DNA of 64,000 nt from Clostridia bacterium (lineage in GTDB: Bacteria; Bacillota; Clostridia; Peptostreptococcales; Anaerovoracaceae): contig CAAFTW010000046.1 of assembly GCA_900766045.1 (NCBI GenBank), positions 50,490-114,489 of the forward strand, read 5' to 3'. The position numbers were made by a program, and so were the translations under genes. This document shows, piece by piece, positions 15,168 to 23,984 of the stretch (the stretch's first letter is position 1; every line of letters begins with the position of its first letter). The notes under the pieces were generated by a model. The model was not told the DNA's origin, made no database searches, and was given only the letters and a program-made list of their open reading frames with translations.

Positions 15168-17321
15168 GTGGAAATTAAGATTGCGCTGGCCGGAAACCCG
15201 AACTGCGGAAAAACAACCCTGTTTAACGATTTGACAGGAAGCACGCAGTATGTCGGAAACTGGCCCGGAGTTACCGTTGAGAAGAAGGAAGGACGTCTGA
15301 AGGGTCATAAAGATGTCATTATTCAGGACCTTCCGGGAATTTATTCATTATCTCCATATACCATGGAGGAAGTGGTTTCGAGAAATTATCTGGTAAATGA
15401 AAAGCCGGACGCTATTATTAATATCATTGACGGAACCAACGTAGAGAGAAACCTGTATCTGACCACTCAGGTACTTGATCTGAACATCCCGACCGTTATT
15501 GCCGTTAACATGTATGACCTGGTCAGGAAAAACGGAGACCGTCTCGATCTCCATAAGCTTGCAAAAGAGCTGGGCTGCCCGGTTATTCCGATCAGCGCCC
15601 TGAAGGGTGAGGGCGGAGCCGAGCTCGTTGACAAGGCCATTGAAATCGCTCAGAAACATCAGAGAGCAGAAGCTCCGCATGTATTTGAAGGCAGCGTAGA
15701 GCACGCCATCGCTCATATCGAAGAGTCCATTTCACCGTTTGTGGATAAAAACAACCTCAGATGGTACGCCATCAAGCTGTTCGAAAGAGACGAGAAGGTC
15801 ATCGAAGAGCTGAAGCTGGACGAAGCTCTGATGAAGCACCTGGATATGCACATTCAGGACTGCGAGAAAGAAATGGACGATGATGCAGAGAGTATCATCA
15901 CCAACCAGCGTTACACCTACATTCAGAAGGTTGTAGACGACGCTGTCCATCAGAAGAGAGCAAGAGGAAACATGACCCTGTCCGACAGAATCGACCGTGT
16001 CGTCACGAATAAGTGGCTGGCGCTGCCGATTTTTGCCTGCGTCATGTTCCTGATGTACTATATTTCCATTTCCACACTCGGTGGATGGCTGACCGACTGG
16101 ACCAACGATACCCTGTTTGGAACATGGATTACCAATGCCGCAAATGCCGGACTGAAGGCGATCGGTTCCCCAGCCTGGCTGCAGAGCCTGCTGGTTGACG
16201 GAATCATCGGCGGTGTCGGAACCGTACTCGGATTCGTTCCGCAGATGGTACTGATCTTCATCTTCATGGCCATCCTGGAAGATTCCGGATATATGGCGAG
16301 AGTCGCCTTCATCATGGACCGTCTCTTCCGCCGTTTCGGACTGTCCGGTAAATCCTTCGTTCCTATCCTGATCGGAACAGGATGCGGAGTACCGGCGATC
16401 ATGGCCACACGTACGATTGAAAACGAGCGAGACCGCAGAATGACCATCATGCTTTGTACATACCTCCCATGCGGAGCAAAGCTGACCATCATCGGCGTTA
16501 TCGTTTCTACATTCTTCCCGGGATCCAAGTTCATTGCACCAGCAATGTACTTCCTCGGAATTGCCGTTATCGTCCTCGCGGGAATCGCACTGAAGAAGGT
16601 CGGCTACTTTGCTGGTGATCCGGCACCGTTCGTCATGGAGCTGCCTGCTTACCATCTTCCGACGGTAAAGGGTGTTGCCATCCATACATGGGACCGCGCT
16701 AAGCACTTCATCATGAAGGCCGGAACAATCATCTTCTCCATCACCGTAATTCTGTGGTTCCTGCAGAGCTTCAACTTCCACATGCAGATGGTTGACATGA
16801 ACCACTCCATGCTGGCCGCTATCGGACATGCACTGCACTGGATCTTCATTCCGCTCGGATTCGGAAGCTGGAAGGGAACGGTTGCCGCGATTTCCGCCTT
16901 CGCCGCAAAAGAGCAGGCGACATCCACGCTGGCACTGCTCGGTGGATTCAGCGAAGCAAGCAGAGTCGGAATGCATGCGATCTTCGCAGGCCCTGGAGTT
17001 CCGTCTGCTACACTGGCAGCCTTCAGCTTCCTGATGTTCAACCTCTTCGACCCACCGTGCCTGGTTGCCATGGTAACTGCATTCAAGGAGCAGGGTCAGC
17101 AGAGATGGGGCTGGTACACCGTAGGATTCCAGTTCCTGGTCGGTTTCATGATGTCCTTCATCACCTATCAGATGGGAGCATGGCTGATTTACGGTGTCTC
17201 CTTTGGTGTTGGACAGGCTGTTGCTCTGGTGGTCATCGCATTTATTGTTTACTGCGTTGTCCGCAAGCCGTCTAAGGGTAAGAGTGAACATCTGCCGGAA
17301 GGCGAGCCTGCCGTTAAATAA
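15168..17321 (+). CDS. feoB: Ferrous iron transporter FeoB
   Basis: A 717-residue protein with a GTG start (AAAGGAG upstream). The N-terminal GTPase shows G1 GNPNCGKTT (9-17), the NWPGVTVEKKEG switch I region, G3 DLPGIYSL, and a helical regulatory region to about residue 260. The membrane part has two Gate repeats with the conserved Cys motifs GTGCGVPAIMATRT and YLPCGAKL, and about nine to ten helices. It imports Fe(II). It sits in the two-feoA operon under a DtxR-type operator, with a Cys-rich membrane partner just downstream. Confidence 0.97.
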   Translation: MEIKIALAGNPNCGKTTLFNDLTGSTQYVGNWPGVTVEKKEGRLKGHKDVIIQDLPGIYSLSPYTMEEVVSRNYLVNEKPDAIINIIDGTNVERNLYLTTQVLDLNIPTVIAVNMYDLVRKNGDRLDLHKLAKELGCPVIPISALKGEGGAELVDKAIEIAQKHQRAEAPHVFEGSVEHAIAHIEESISPFVDKNNLRWYAIKLFERDEKVIEELKLDEALMKHLDMHIQDCEKEMDDDAESIITNQRYTYIQKVVDDAVHQKRARGNMTLSDRIDRVVTNKWLALPIFACVMFLMYYISISTLGGWLTDWTNDTLFGTWITNAANAGLKAIGSPAWLQSLLVDGIIGGVGTVLGFVPQMVLIFIFMAILEDSGYMARVAFIMDRLFRRFGLSGKSFVPILIGTGCGVPAIMATRTIENERDRRMTIMLCTYLPCGAKLTIIGVIVSTFFPGSKFIAPAMYFLGIAVIVLAGIALKKVGYFAGDPAPFVMELPAYHLPTVKGVAIHTWDRAKHFIMKAGTIIFSITVILWFLQSFNFHMQMVDMNHSMLAAIGHALHWIFIPLGFGSWKGTVAAISAFAAKEQATSTLALLGGFSEASRVGMHAIFAGPGVPSATLAAFSFLMFNLFDPPCLVAMVTAFKEQGQQRWGWYTVGFQFLVGFMMSFITYQMGAWLIYGVSFGVGQAVALVVIAFIVYCVVRKPSKGKSEHLPEGEPAVK

Positions 17322-17641
17322 CCCAATACGCGGTTAATCCTTCCTCAGGGACAAAATGTAACTGAGCAAGGTTAATCGGATGAAATCTGCCGATTTCATC
17401 TCTTGCACCGGACTGCCCGGTACTGTAAAGTGCCGGCGGCCCGGTTATAAAAAATACATGAGTTAGACATATCTAATTAATAATAGACGTGTTTAACAAA
17501 GAAGTGGATGGGTATCATAAGAATGTCTTCAGAAGGAGCAAGTTACCTTTTGGAAACACACAAACACACAAACAATAAACAAACTCAGATAAAAATATTG
17601 AGAAAGATCGGCCTGATGCGGCTGCTTTTGGAGGTATTGAT
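17322..17641 (+). promoter_or_regulatory. feoB downstream region with a second DtxR-type box
   Basis: A 320-base gap. It has a copy of the GACAAAATG motif (17350-17370). A hairpin-forming segment follows, in which GATGAAATC pairs with GATTTCATC and is enclosed by GCAAG/CTTGC (17366-17414). The palindrome TTAGACATATCTAA (17463-17476; 12 of 14 symmetric) resembles the operator before feoA. The downstream small genes may therefore have their own iron-regulated promoter. Confidence 0.45.
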
Positions 17642-17827
17642 ATGAACCCTATTGTTATTATCCTGATTATTGTAATTGCTGCATTGTTCCTGCTTGCGCT
17701 CCGTCACTCGATCAAGAATGCCGGAAAGTGCAGTGACTGTGACGGAACCAAGTGCGGAACCTGTGCGGCACTGAATGAGATGGCGGAAGACCTGCAGAAG
17801 AAAGAGGCAGGCCGAGCGCAGAAGTAA
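17642..17827 (+). CDS. FeoB-associated Cys-rich membrane protein
   Basis: A 61-residue protein: one N-terminal transmembrane helix (about 4-20) followed by the Cys-rich segment CSDCDGTKCGTC and a short charged tail. It has the typical make-up of the small proteins found after feoB in Clostridia, whose role is unproven (perhaps iron binding at the cytoplasmic mouth). TTTGGAGG precedes the start. Confidence 0.85.
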   Translation: MNPIVIILIIVIAALFLLALRHSIKNAGKCSDCDGTKCGTCAALNEMAEDLQKKEAGRAQK

Positions 17828-17878
17828 ATATGCACAGGACAGATCCGTTCTGTTCCTGTGTGGAATAGGAGGTATTTC

Positions 17879-18163
17879 GTGAGTGTTGTTATTTTAGGCG
17901 GAAACGAACGCATGGAGCGTAAATACGCAGATATCTGTAAAGAGTACAATTACAGTGCCAAGGTTTTTACCAAGATCAAAAGCGGACTGAAGGGAAGAAT
18001 CGGAAATCCTGATCTTCTCGTTATGTTTACCAGTACAATGTCGCATAAAATGGTGCGTGCAGCTGTGGCTGCGATCAACGAAGACAGTGTCGACATTGTC
18101 CATGCGCCGAGCAGCTCCGCCAGCGCACTCCAAAATATCCTTCAGAGCAGGGCAGAAGCGTAA
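17879..18163 (+). CDS. DUF2325 domain protein
   Basis: A 94-residue protein with a GTG start 6 bases after AGGAGG (17867-17872). It begins SVVILGGNERMERKY, continues with a Rossmann-like alternation and has FTSTMSHKMVRAA and VHAPSSSASALQNIL, the layout of DUF2325 (PF10087). Members are small proteins of unknown function, often near metal or redox genes. It lies about 50 bases after the Cys-rich membrane protein and ends in a terminator, so it probably belongs to the iron group. Confidence 0.75.
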   Translation: MSVVILGGNERMERKYADICKEYNYSAKVFTKIKSGLKGRIGNPDLLVMFTSTMSHKMVRAAVAAINEDSVDIVHAPSSSASALQNILQSRAEA

Positions 18164-18216
18164 ATCTGTTTCCTGCAGCCTGTAAGTTTCTGACAGGGGA
18201 GAGAGAAGATAAGAAT

Positions 18217-18270
18217 AGGGGCCGTTGCACGAAGTTAGGAAACTGACTTAGGGCGACGGCCTCTTTCATT
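18217..18270 (+). terminator. Rho-independent terminator of the feo group
   Basis: AGGGGCCGTTGC pairs with GCGACGGCCTCT around a 24-base loop, followed by TTTCATT. It lies between the DUF2325 gene and the converging RNase Z gene. Confidence 0.65.
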
Positions 18271-18349
18271 CTGTTATTCATCTTCGTTACACCGGCCTGA
18301 TGCCGCTGCTCCGGAGGGCAGCGATTTAGTCCGCATTTCCTGCAGAGAA

Positions 18350-19264
18350 CTAGTCCTCATCCCGGAAGTTCAGTGTCTTCTTCAGTCCGTCTACGCCGAC
18401 CCTGGCCTTCGGGAAAACATCTGTCGCGTTGGACTCATATTCTTTCGGGTCACGGATGCTCTGGCTGAAGTGGGTGAGCCAGAGTTCCCGGGCATTGGCT
18501 TCTTTCGCGAGGCCTGCGGCTTCAGCGAAGGTCATGTGCCCCCACTGTTTAGCCTTTTCAATTTTCTCGTCGTCCGGGTAGTTTCCTTCCAGAACCATCA
18601 GGTCGGCGTCTTTACCGTATTTCACGATGCTTTCGCAGGGTCTGGTGTCGGTGGAATACAGGATCTTCAGTCCCGGACGCTGTGAACCGAGCACGTCCTC
18701 AGGCTTATAGAGATGATCACCGATCTTGACCGGCTCTCCGCTTTGCAGAACCGACCAGGCGCGGATGGGTATTCCCAGCGCTTTTGCCTTGTCAGGGTCG
18801 AATTTGCCGCAGCGCGGCAGGCTGATCTGATAGCCCAGGCAGGGAATGACATGCTGCACCGGGAAAGCCTCAATCTGCATATCTCCGCAGCTCAGCTCCG
18901 TCTCCGCCTTTCCGTCCGTCTCGCAGGCCAGCACCTTGAATTGAAGCGGCGCAATCACAAGCAGGCACTGCAGAAGATTGGCCAGTCCCGGCGGCCCGAT
19001 GACGGTGACATCTTCTGTACGTCCGGCATTTCCCATGGACAAAAGCAGACCGGCAAGACCCGCAACGTGGTCGGCGTGAAAATGCGTCAGGCAGATCGTG
19101 TCAATCGTCTTCAGCCGGCAGGAAGCCTCTGCCATGGCAATCTGCGTTCCCTCACCGCAGTCAATTAAAATACTGTGTCCTTTAGAAGTTATATAAAAAG
19201 AAGTCAGCCAGCGGTGCTTCAGTGGAACCATGCCGGCTGTACCGAGCAGGCAGACATCAATCAT
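18350..19264 (-). CDS. rnz: Ribonuclease Z
   Basis: A 304-residue metallo-beta-lactamase-fold endonuclease that trims tRNA 3' ends. It has the zinc motif HFHADH (about 61-66), the N-terminal LGTAG and CGEGTQ motifs, YSTDTRPC carrying a catalytic/zinc Asp, and a C-terminal LTHFSQ His ligand. It is monocistronic. AAAGGA lies before the ATG. Confidence 0.93.
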   Translation of the reverse strand: MIDVCLLGTAGMVPLKHRWLTSFYITSKGHSILIDCGEGTQIAMAEASCRLKTIDTICLTHFHADHVAGLAGLLLSMGNAGRTEDVTVIGPPGLANLLQCLLVIAPLQFKVLACETDGKAETELSCGDMQIEAFPVQHVIPCLGYQISLPRCGKFDPDKAKALGIPIRAWSVLQSGEPVKIGDHLYKPEDVLGSQRPGLKILYSTDTRPCESIVKYGKDADLMVLEGNYPDDEKIEKAKQWGHMTFAEAAGLAKEANARELWLTHFSQSIRDPKEYESNATDVFPKARVGVDGLKKTLNFRDED

Positions 19265-19334
19265 AATGCATCGTCCTTTCTGTAATTTTCTTTGTTATAC
19301 CTATTTTAACGTGTTTTCACGAATATGTAAATCA

Positions 19335-19605
19335 GCCAGCTAGTGATGGTGTCAAGAGCTGGTGGGAGTTTTCGCTGACCGATCTCCAAGTTGTTTTGTG
19401 GTCTGTACGCAGCCTGTGCCTGGAACGCCTCTCGGCTCCCTTCGCGCATGCTCACGCTTCCGACTCCGCCGGCCCTTTCCGGGCCGCCGATCGTCTGGCA
19501 GCGAGGCGCTCAGAAGTCCATGCACAGGCTGCGTTACAGACTCACATTCAATCCGCTTAATAGATCTCTTGCTGCTCCACAGCTCCTGACACCATTTTAG
19601 CTGAC
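19335..19605. repeat. 271-bp imperfect palindromic element (MITE-like or structured RNA)
   Basis: The ends are inverted repeats: GCCAGCTAGTGATGGTGTCA at the left matches, with few changes, the reverse complement of the right end (TGACACCATTTTAGCTGAC). Pairing continues inward: AGAGCTG/CAGCTCC, GGTCTGTACGCAGCCTGTGC with its complement in 19520-19545, CGCCTC/GAGGCG, and an apical GGCCC-TTTC-GGGCC hairpin near 19475. The whole element could fold into one long branched hairpin. It is GC-rich against AT-rich flanks and has no convincing gene. It could be a miniature inverted-repeat transposable element or a non-coding RNA. Confidence 0.6.
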
Positions 19606-19744
19606 AGATGTCTGCCCAAATTCTGTGATTCATGATAGAATAAAGAATGGTATAAAAATGCAGAAAGGCCAGAGCTGCAGAGTGAAGAAGAACCTCTGCT
19701 TCTGGCTTCAGAATATCAAATCTATTCAGGAAGGAACTTAAGTC

Positions 19745-20269
19745 ATGAATCAGAATATAGATTTTCAGAAACTGCGTGAGGATGCAGTTCATATTTTCCA
19801 TAATGGTTTTGCCTGTTCAGAATCGGTGATTTACGCGATTCAGCAGGATCTGGATCCGGAAATCCCGGATGAATTGATTGCGGCAAGCAGCGGCTTTCCC
19901 TGGGGCATGGGCGGGGCAGGATGTTCCTGCGGCGCTCTGGCAGGAGGCGTCATGCTGATCGGCCATTATTTCGGAAGAAAAGAGCCAAAGGGAGCCGAGT
20001 ACGCGAACTGCCAGAGGCTGACCAGGGAGTATCACGATGCCTTCTGCAGCTGCGCCGGACACGCCTGCTGCGGCGCGATTATCTCCGGCATGGAGAAAAA
20101 CTCTGATGAAAGAAAAAATAAATGCACGGGAATCGTCGAGTACGCCGTTACGAAAACCGCGCAGATTATTCTGAGGGAGAAGGGTCTTCTGACGGAAGAG
20201 AAGAATCAGGAACTTCAGCGGTGGCTGGATAATAAGGCGGCAGACTGCAGAAAGCGGGAGCAGGCATGA
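19745..20269 (+). CDS. C_GCAxxG_C_C family protein
   Basis: A 174-residue Cys-rich protein. It shows ACSES near the start, GCSCGALAGG (the GCAxxG-type core), FCSCAGHACCG and a late Cys, the spaced pattern that names the family. Members are thought to be redox or metal proteins, but no function is established. AGGAAGG lies 10 bases before the start. Its end overlaps the start of the GTPase-nuclease gene by 4 bases (ATGA), so the two are translationally coupled. Confidence 0.8.
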   Translation: MNQNIDFQKLREDAVHIFHNGFACSESVIYAIQQDLDPEIPDELIAASSGFPWGMGGAGCSCGALAGGVMLIGHYFGRKEPKGAEYANCQRLTREYHDAFCSCAGHACCGAIISGMEKNSDERKNKCTGIVEYAVTKTAQIILREKGLLTEEKNQELQRWLDNKAADCRKREQA

Positions 20270-22992
20270 AGCGCATCGTAACAGGAATACTGGCTCACGT
20301 CGATGCCGGGAAAACCACCCTGTCTGAAGCCATGCTGTATAAGACCGGAGAAATCAGCAGCCCGGGAAGAGTCGACCACGGCACCAGCTTTTTAGACACA
20401 GGAAAGCTGGAAAGAAGCCGTGGAATTACGATTTTCTCTAAACAGGCCCAGCTGAGCTGGGACGATGTGCAGATGACCATTCTGGATACTCCTGGACACG
20501 TGGATTTTGTCTCGGAGACGGAGAGAACCCTGTCCGTCCTGGATTACGCGATTCTTCTGATCAGCGCGGGCTCCGGCATCCAGAGCCACACGGAAACCCT
20601 GTGGAAGCTGCTGAAGAGAAGCAGGATTCCTACATTTATTTTTATGAATAAAATGGACCTGTCCATTCACAAGAAATCTGAGTGGATCGATATCCTGCAG
20701 GAGAAGTTCGGAAATAGATTTACGGACTTTTCTGTAACAGGCGGAGAGCGCTTCATTGACAGTCTGACTATGGGATCGGAAGCGCTGATGGAAAAAGTAC
20801 TGGATGACCAGAAAATTACTGATCTGGACATTGCCCTTGCAGTAAAAAGAAGGGAAGTATTTCCGGTGTTTTTCGGGTCGGCGCTGAAGACGGAAGGCAT
20901 TTCCGAATTCCTTAAGGGCCTTGCCAGGTTTACTTTGTCAGAAGAGAAAAAAGAAAAGTTCGGCGCCAGGGTCTATAAGATCGCCAGGGATGAGGATGAC
21001 CGCCGCCTGACCTTTATGAAGATCACCGGGGGCAGCCTCCGGGTGAAGGATAAGATTGAAGGAAAAACGGACGATGGGGAATCCTGGGAGGAGAAGGTCA
21101 ACCAGATCCGCCTCTATTCCGGCCAGCAGTTTAACGCGGTTCAGGAAGCCGGCCAGGGCATGATCGTGGCGGCAGAAGGGCTTTCGCAGTCTGAGGCGGG
21201 TGACGGCTACGGCTTCGAGAAAAACTCGCATCCGGAGATTCTGGAGCCCTTTCTGACCTATACGGTAATTTCAGAGGATGGAACGGATTACCATACCCTG
21301 CTTCAGGAGGTCAGGGAGCTTGCGGAGGAGGATCCGAAGCTTCATGTCGGCTGGAAGGCTGCGGCGCAGGAAATTCACATTCAGATGATGGGGCAGGTGC
21401 AGCTTGAAGTTCTGGCCCAGACCATGCTGGACCGTTTCGGGAGAAAAGTGTCTTTCGGATCCGGGAAGATTCTGTATAAGGAGACGATTGCATCGTCGGT
21501 GGAAGGCGTCGGCCACTTCGAACCGCTTCGACATTACGCCGAGGTGCATCTTCTGATCGAGCCTCAGGAGCGGGGAAGCGGGATATCCTATCAGTCTGTT
21601 GCGCCGGTGGACCAGCTGAACCGGAACTGGCAGAGTCAGATCATGACGGCCCTTCAGGAGTATTCCCACACGGGTGTACTGACCGGATCGCTTCTGACGG
21701 ATGTGAAAATCACCCTGGTCAGCGGAAAGGCCAGCAAGAAACATACGGAAGGCGGAGATTTCCGTCAGGCTGCGCGGAGAGCCGTGAGAAACGGACTGAT
21801 GAAGGCGGAGAACATTTTGCTGGAGCCCTGGTTTTCCTTTACGATCGAGCTTCCGACAGAAAACGTCGGGCGCGCCATGACGGACATGCAGAAGATCAGC
21901 GGGACATTCCAGCCGCCGGAAACGGGCGAGGACCATTCCCTTCTGAAGGGCCGGGGGCCTGCGTCCGGCCTGATGCATTATCAGGAGGAGCTGACGCGGT
22001 ATACGAGAGGAAATGGAAGAATTTACCTGCAGCTGGACGGCTACGATGCTTGCCACAACACAGAGGAAGTGCTGGAAGAAATCGGCTACGATCCTCTGCG
22101 CGACGTGGATAATCCGGCCGATTCCGTCTTCTGTATGCATGGGGAGAGCAATATCATCCCATGGGATCAGGTGGAGGAGTATATGCATCTTCCGAGCATT
22201 CTAGAGCAGGACGAAGAGGAAGATGATGTACTGGCCGCCGCGAGGGTGCACGAGTATGAACACCGGATCGCCGACGATAAGGAGCTCATGGCGATTTTTG
22301 AGAAGACTTACGGGCAGATCGGCGGGGATAAAACTTCCGGAAATAACGTGCGGATGAATGCCGCAGGTTCCGGCATTTCCGGCGTCCGGATGATTAACGC
22401 CGACGGAACGGTAGACTATGGGTATTCGACAAAAAGTTCCCGGCAAGAGGCCGTACCGGAAAGCGCGGCCGCACGGGATCTTGATGCAGAGCAGAAAGCC
22501 CAGCAGAAGCATTCCCATCTGGCAGCCAGAAAAAAAGAAATGGAAAATCGCGCCCAGGAATACCTGATTGTGGATGGCTACAACGTTCTGCATAACTGGG
22601 ATAATCTGGAGGAACTCTGCAGGATGGACTACGGAGCAGCCCGGCAGCAGCTTCTGGAAACCCTCTGCAATTACCAGGGCTTCATGCGCTGTAAGATTGC
22701 GGTGATTTTCGATGCCTATAAAGTAAAGGGCGGGGGTTCCGCCAGCAGCGGAAAGTTCCATGACATTGAAGTCATCTACACGAACGAGGATCAGATCGCC
22801 GATTCCTATATCGAGCGTATGACAAAGGAATTATCCGGGAAATACCAGGTCCGTGTGGTGACGAGCGACAGCCAGGTGCAGCAGATTTCCCTGGGACACG
22901 GTGCCCTGAGGACATCATCCAGAGAATTTGAGGCAGAAGTCCGCTCCGTGGAAGATGCCATCCGCCGCGTGATCAGCAGGGAATCGAGTTGA
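20266..22992 (+). CDS. TetM-like ribosomal GTPase fused to a YacP/Rae1-type NYN nuclease domain
   Basis: A 908-residue protein in two parts. Residues 1 to about 640 are an EF-G/TetM-like translation GTPase with all G motifs: AHVDAGKTT (10-18), RGITI, DTPGH (74-78, His present), NKMD (128-131) and GSAL. Domains II-V follow, and the final PASGLMHYQEELTRYTRG segment resembles the end of TetM. After a variable charged linker (about 645-760) comes an NYN_YacP domain (about 762-905) with VDGYNVLHNW (D770), VIFDAYK (D816), ADSYIE (D846) and VTSD (D868), the acidic set of a PIN-like nuclease. The free homologue in Bacillus, YacP/Rae1, cuts mRNA in the ribosomal A site. The fusion may bind stalled ribosomes and cleave their mRNA; tetracycline protection is a weaker alternative. 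Confidence 0.85.
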   Translation: MKRIVTGILAHVDAGKTTLSEAMLYKTGEISSPGRVDHGTSFLDTGKLERSRGITIFSKQAQLSWDDVQMTILDTPGHVDFVSETERTLSVLDYAILLISAGSGIQSHTETLWKLLKRSRIPTFIFMNKMDLSIHKKSEWIDILQEKFGNRFTDFSVTGGERFIDSLTMGSEALMEKVLDDQKITDLDIALAVKRREVFPVFFGSALKTEGISEFLKGLARFTLSEEKKEKFGARVYKIARDEDDRRLTFMKITGGSLRVKDKIEGKTDDGESWEEKVNQIRLYSGQQFNAVQEAGQGMIVAAEGLSQSEAGDGYGFEKNSHPEILEPFLTYTVISEDGTDYHTLLQEVRELAEEDPKLHVGWKAAAQEIHIQMMGQVQLEVLAQTMLDRFGRKVSFGSGKILYKETIASSVEGVGHFEPLRHYAEVHLLIEPQERGSGISYQSVAPVDQLNRNWQSQIMTALQEYSHTGVLTGSLLTDVKITLVSGKASKKHTEGGDFRQAARRAVRNGLMKAENILLEPWFSFTIELPTENVGRAMTDMQKISGTFQPPETGEDHSLLKGRGPASGLMHYQEELTRYTRGNGRIYLQLDGYDACHNTEEVLEEIGYDPLRDVDNPADSVFCMHGESNIIPWDQVEEYMHLPSILEQDEEEDDVLAAARVHEYEHRIADDKELMAIFEKTYGQIGGDKTSGNNVRMNAAGSGISGVRMINADGTVDYGYSTKSSRQEAVPESAAARDLDAEQKAQQKHSHLAARKKEMENRAQEYLIVDGYNVLHNWDNLEELCRMDYGAARQQLLETLCNYQGFMRCKIAVIFDAYKVKGGGSASSGKFHDIEVIYTNEDQIADSYIERMTKELSGKYQVRVVTSDSQVQQISLGHGALRTSSREFEAEVRSVEDAIRRVISRESS

Positions 22993-23018
22993 AGTGACTG
23001 TTGAAGTCATGGTATAAT
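22989..23018 (+). promoter_or_regulatory. Promoter of the pyrH cluster
   Basis: TTGAAG (22989-22994) and TATAAT (23013-23018) are separated by 18 bases. It overlaps the stop codon of the preceding gene and gives a leader of about 80 bases before pyrH. Confidence 0.6.
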
Positions 23019-23102
23019 AAAATATAAATGGGTACTTGAGGAAAAGAGAACACAGATACTTATTTATTTGAAAGATAATCATAGATAAAGGAGCAGAACT
23101 GT

Positions 23103-23807
23103 ATGGAACCAAAATATAACCGAGTGCTTCTGAAGATCAGCGGTGAGGCCCTTTCCGGCGGAAGCGGAAGCGGCATCAATGAGGAGATGACGGCACTGGT
23201 CGCCAGAGAGATCAAGCAGCTGCATGATCTGGGTGTAGAGGTTGCGATTGTCGTCGGAGGCGGAAATTTCTGGAGAGGCAGAACCAGCCAGAGTATGAAG
23301 AGGGAGACAGCAGACTATATCGGAATGCTGGCTACCGTCATGAATTCCCTGGCCCTGCAGGACGCCTTGCTTGCAGAAGGCGTCAAGGCCAGAGTGCAGA
23401 CTTCCATCACCATGAATGAAGTCGCAGAGCCGTATATCTGGAGAAGAGCGCTGAAGGAACTGAGCGACAAGGATGTCGTGATTTTCGGAGCTGGCATCGG
23501 AGAGCCGCATTTCTCCACGGATACAGCGGCTGCCCTGCGTGCGGTGAACATCGACGCGGATATCATTCTGCTCGCAAAGAATATCGATGCGGTTTATTCC
23601 GCAGATCCGAAGATGGATCCGAATGCAGTGAAGTATGACCACCTGACGATGAAAGAAGTTGTCGAGCGTGAGCTGAAGGTCATGGACCTGACTGCAGCAA
23701 CCATCTGCATGGAAAACAACATGAAGATTCAGGTGTTCGGACTGGCTGAGGAAAACAGCATGGTCAGAGCCGTCTGCGGAGAACAGATCGGAACCTTGAT
23801 CGAGTGA
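23103..23807 (+). CDS. pyrH: UMP kinase
   Basis: A 234-residue amino-acid-kinase-fold enzyme that makes UDP from UMP. It shows NRVLLKISGEALSG at the N-terminus, VVGGGNFWRGR, the GAGIGEPHFSTDTAAALRA motif and KNIDAVYSADP, all typical of bacterial PyrH. AAAGGAGCA precedes the start. It is first in a conserved Clostridial cluster with frr, uppS, cdsA, dxr, rseP, ispG and polC. Confidence 0.97.
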   Translation: MEPKYNRVLLKISGEALSGGSGSGINEEMTALVAREIKQLHDLGVEVAIVVGGGNFWRGRTSQSMKRETADYIGMLATVMNSLALQDALLAEGVKARVQTSITMNEVAEPYIWRRALKELSDKDVVIFGAGIGEPHFSTDTAAALRAVNIDADIILLAKNIDAVYSADPKMDPNAVKYDHLTMKEVVERELKVMDLTAATICMENNMKIQVFGLAEENSMVRAVCGEQIGTLIE

Positions 23808-23984
23808 TCATTATATGCTTTAAGAATACAATACATCAGGCAGACAGCCCGGTAGTTATCGCGGGCGGAAGATACAGAAGTTTACCGTAGAAAAAGAGAG
23901 TATTTCCTTGCGGAGTAATTTTTGCCATAAGTGCGCAGGGATCTCATGCCGGCTGCGGCCGGATCAACCACAGGAGGACTGAAA

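Noticed and set aside
15732..17291. A 519-codon open frame on the minus strand opposite feoB
   Set aside because: It is a shadow of feoB codon usage; the predicted protein is unlike any known family and feoB is unmistakable.
19352..19801. A 149-codon minus-strand frame across the palindromic element
   Set aside because: It crosses the inverted repeats and the start region of the next gene and has no ribosome site or domain; the element looks non-coding.
20266..22992. Plain tetracycline-resistance gene (tetM/tetO/tetW)
   Set aside because: The protein is about 270 residues longer than TetM because of the linker and nuclease domain, and it is in a chromosomal setting without mobile elements. 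A resistance role is possible but not the best single label.
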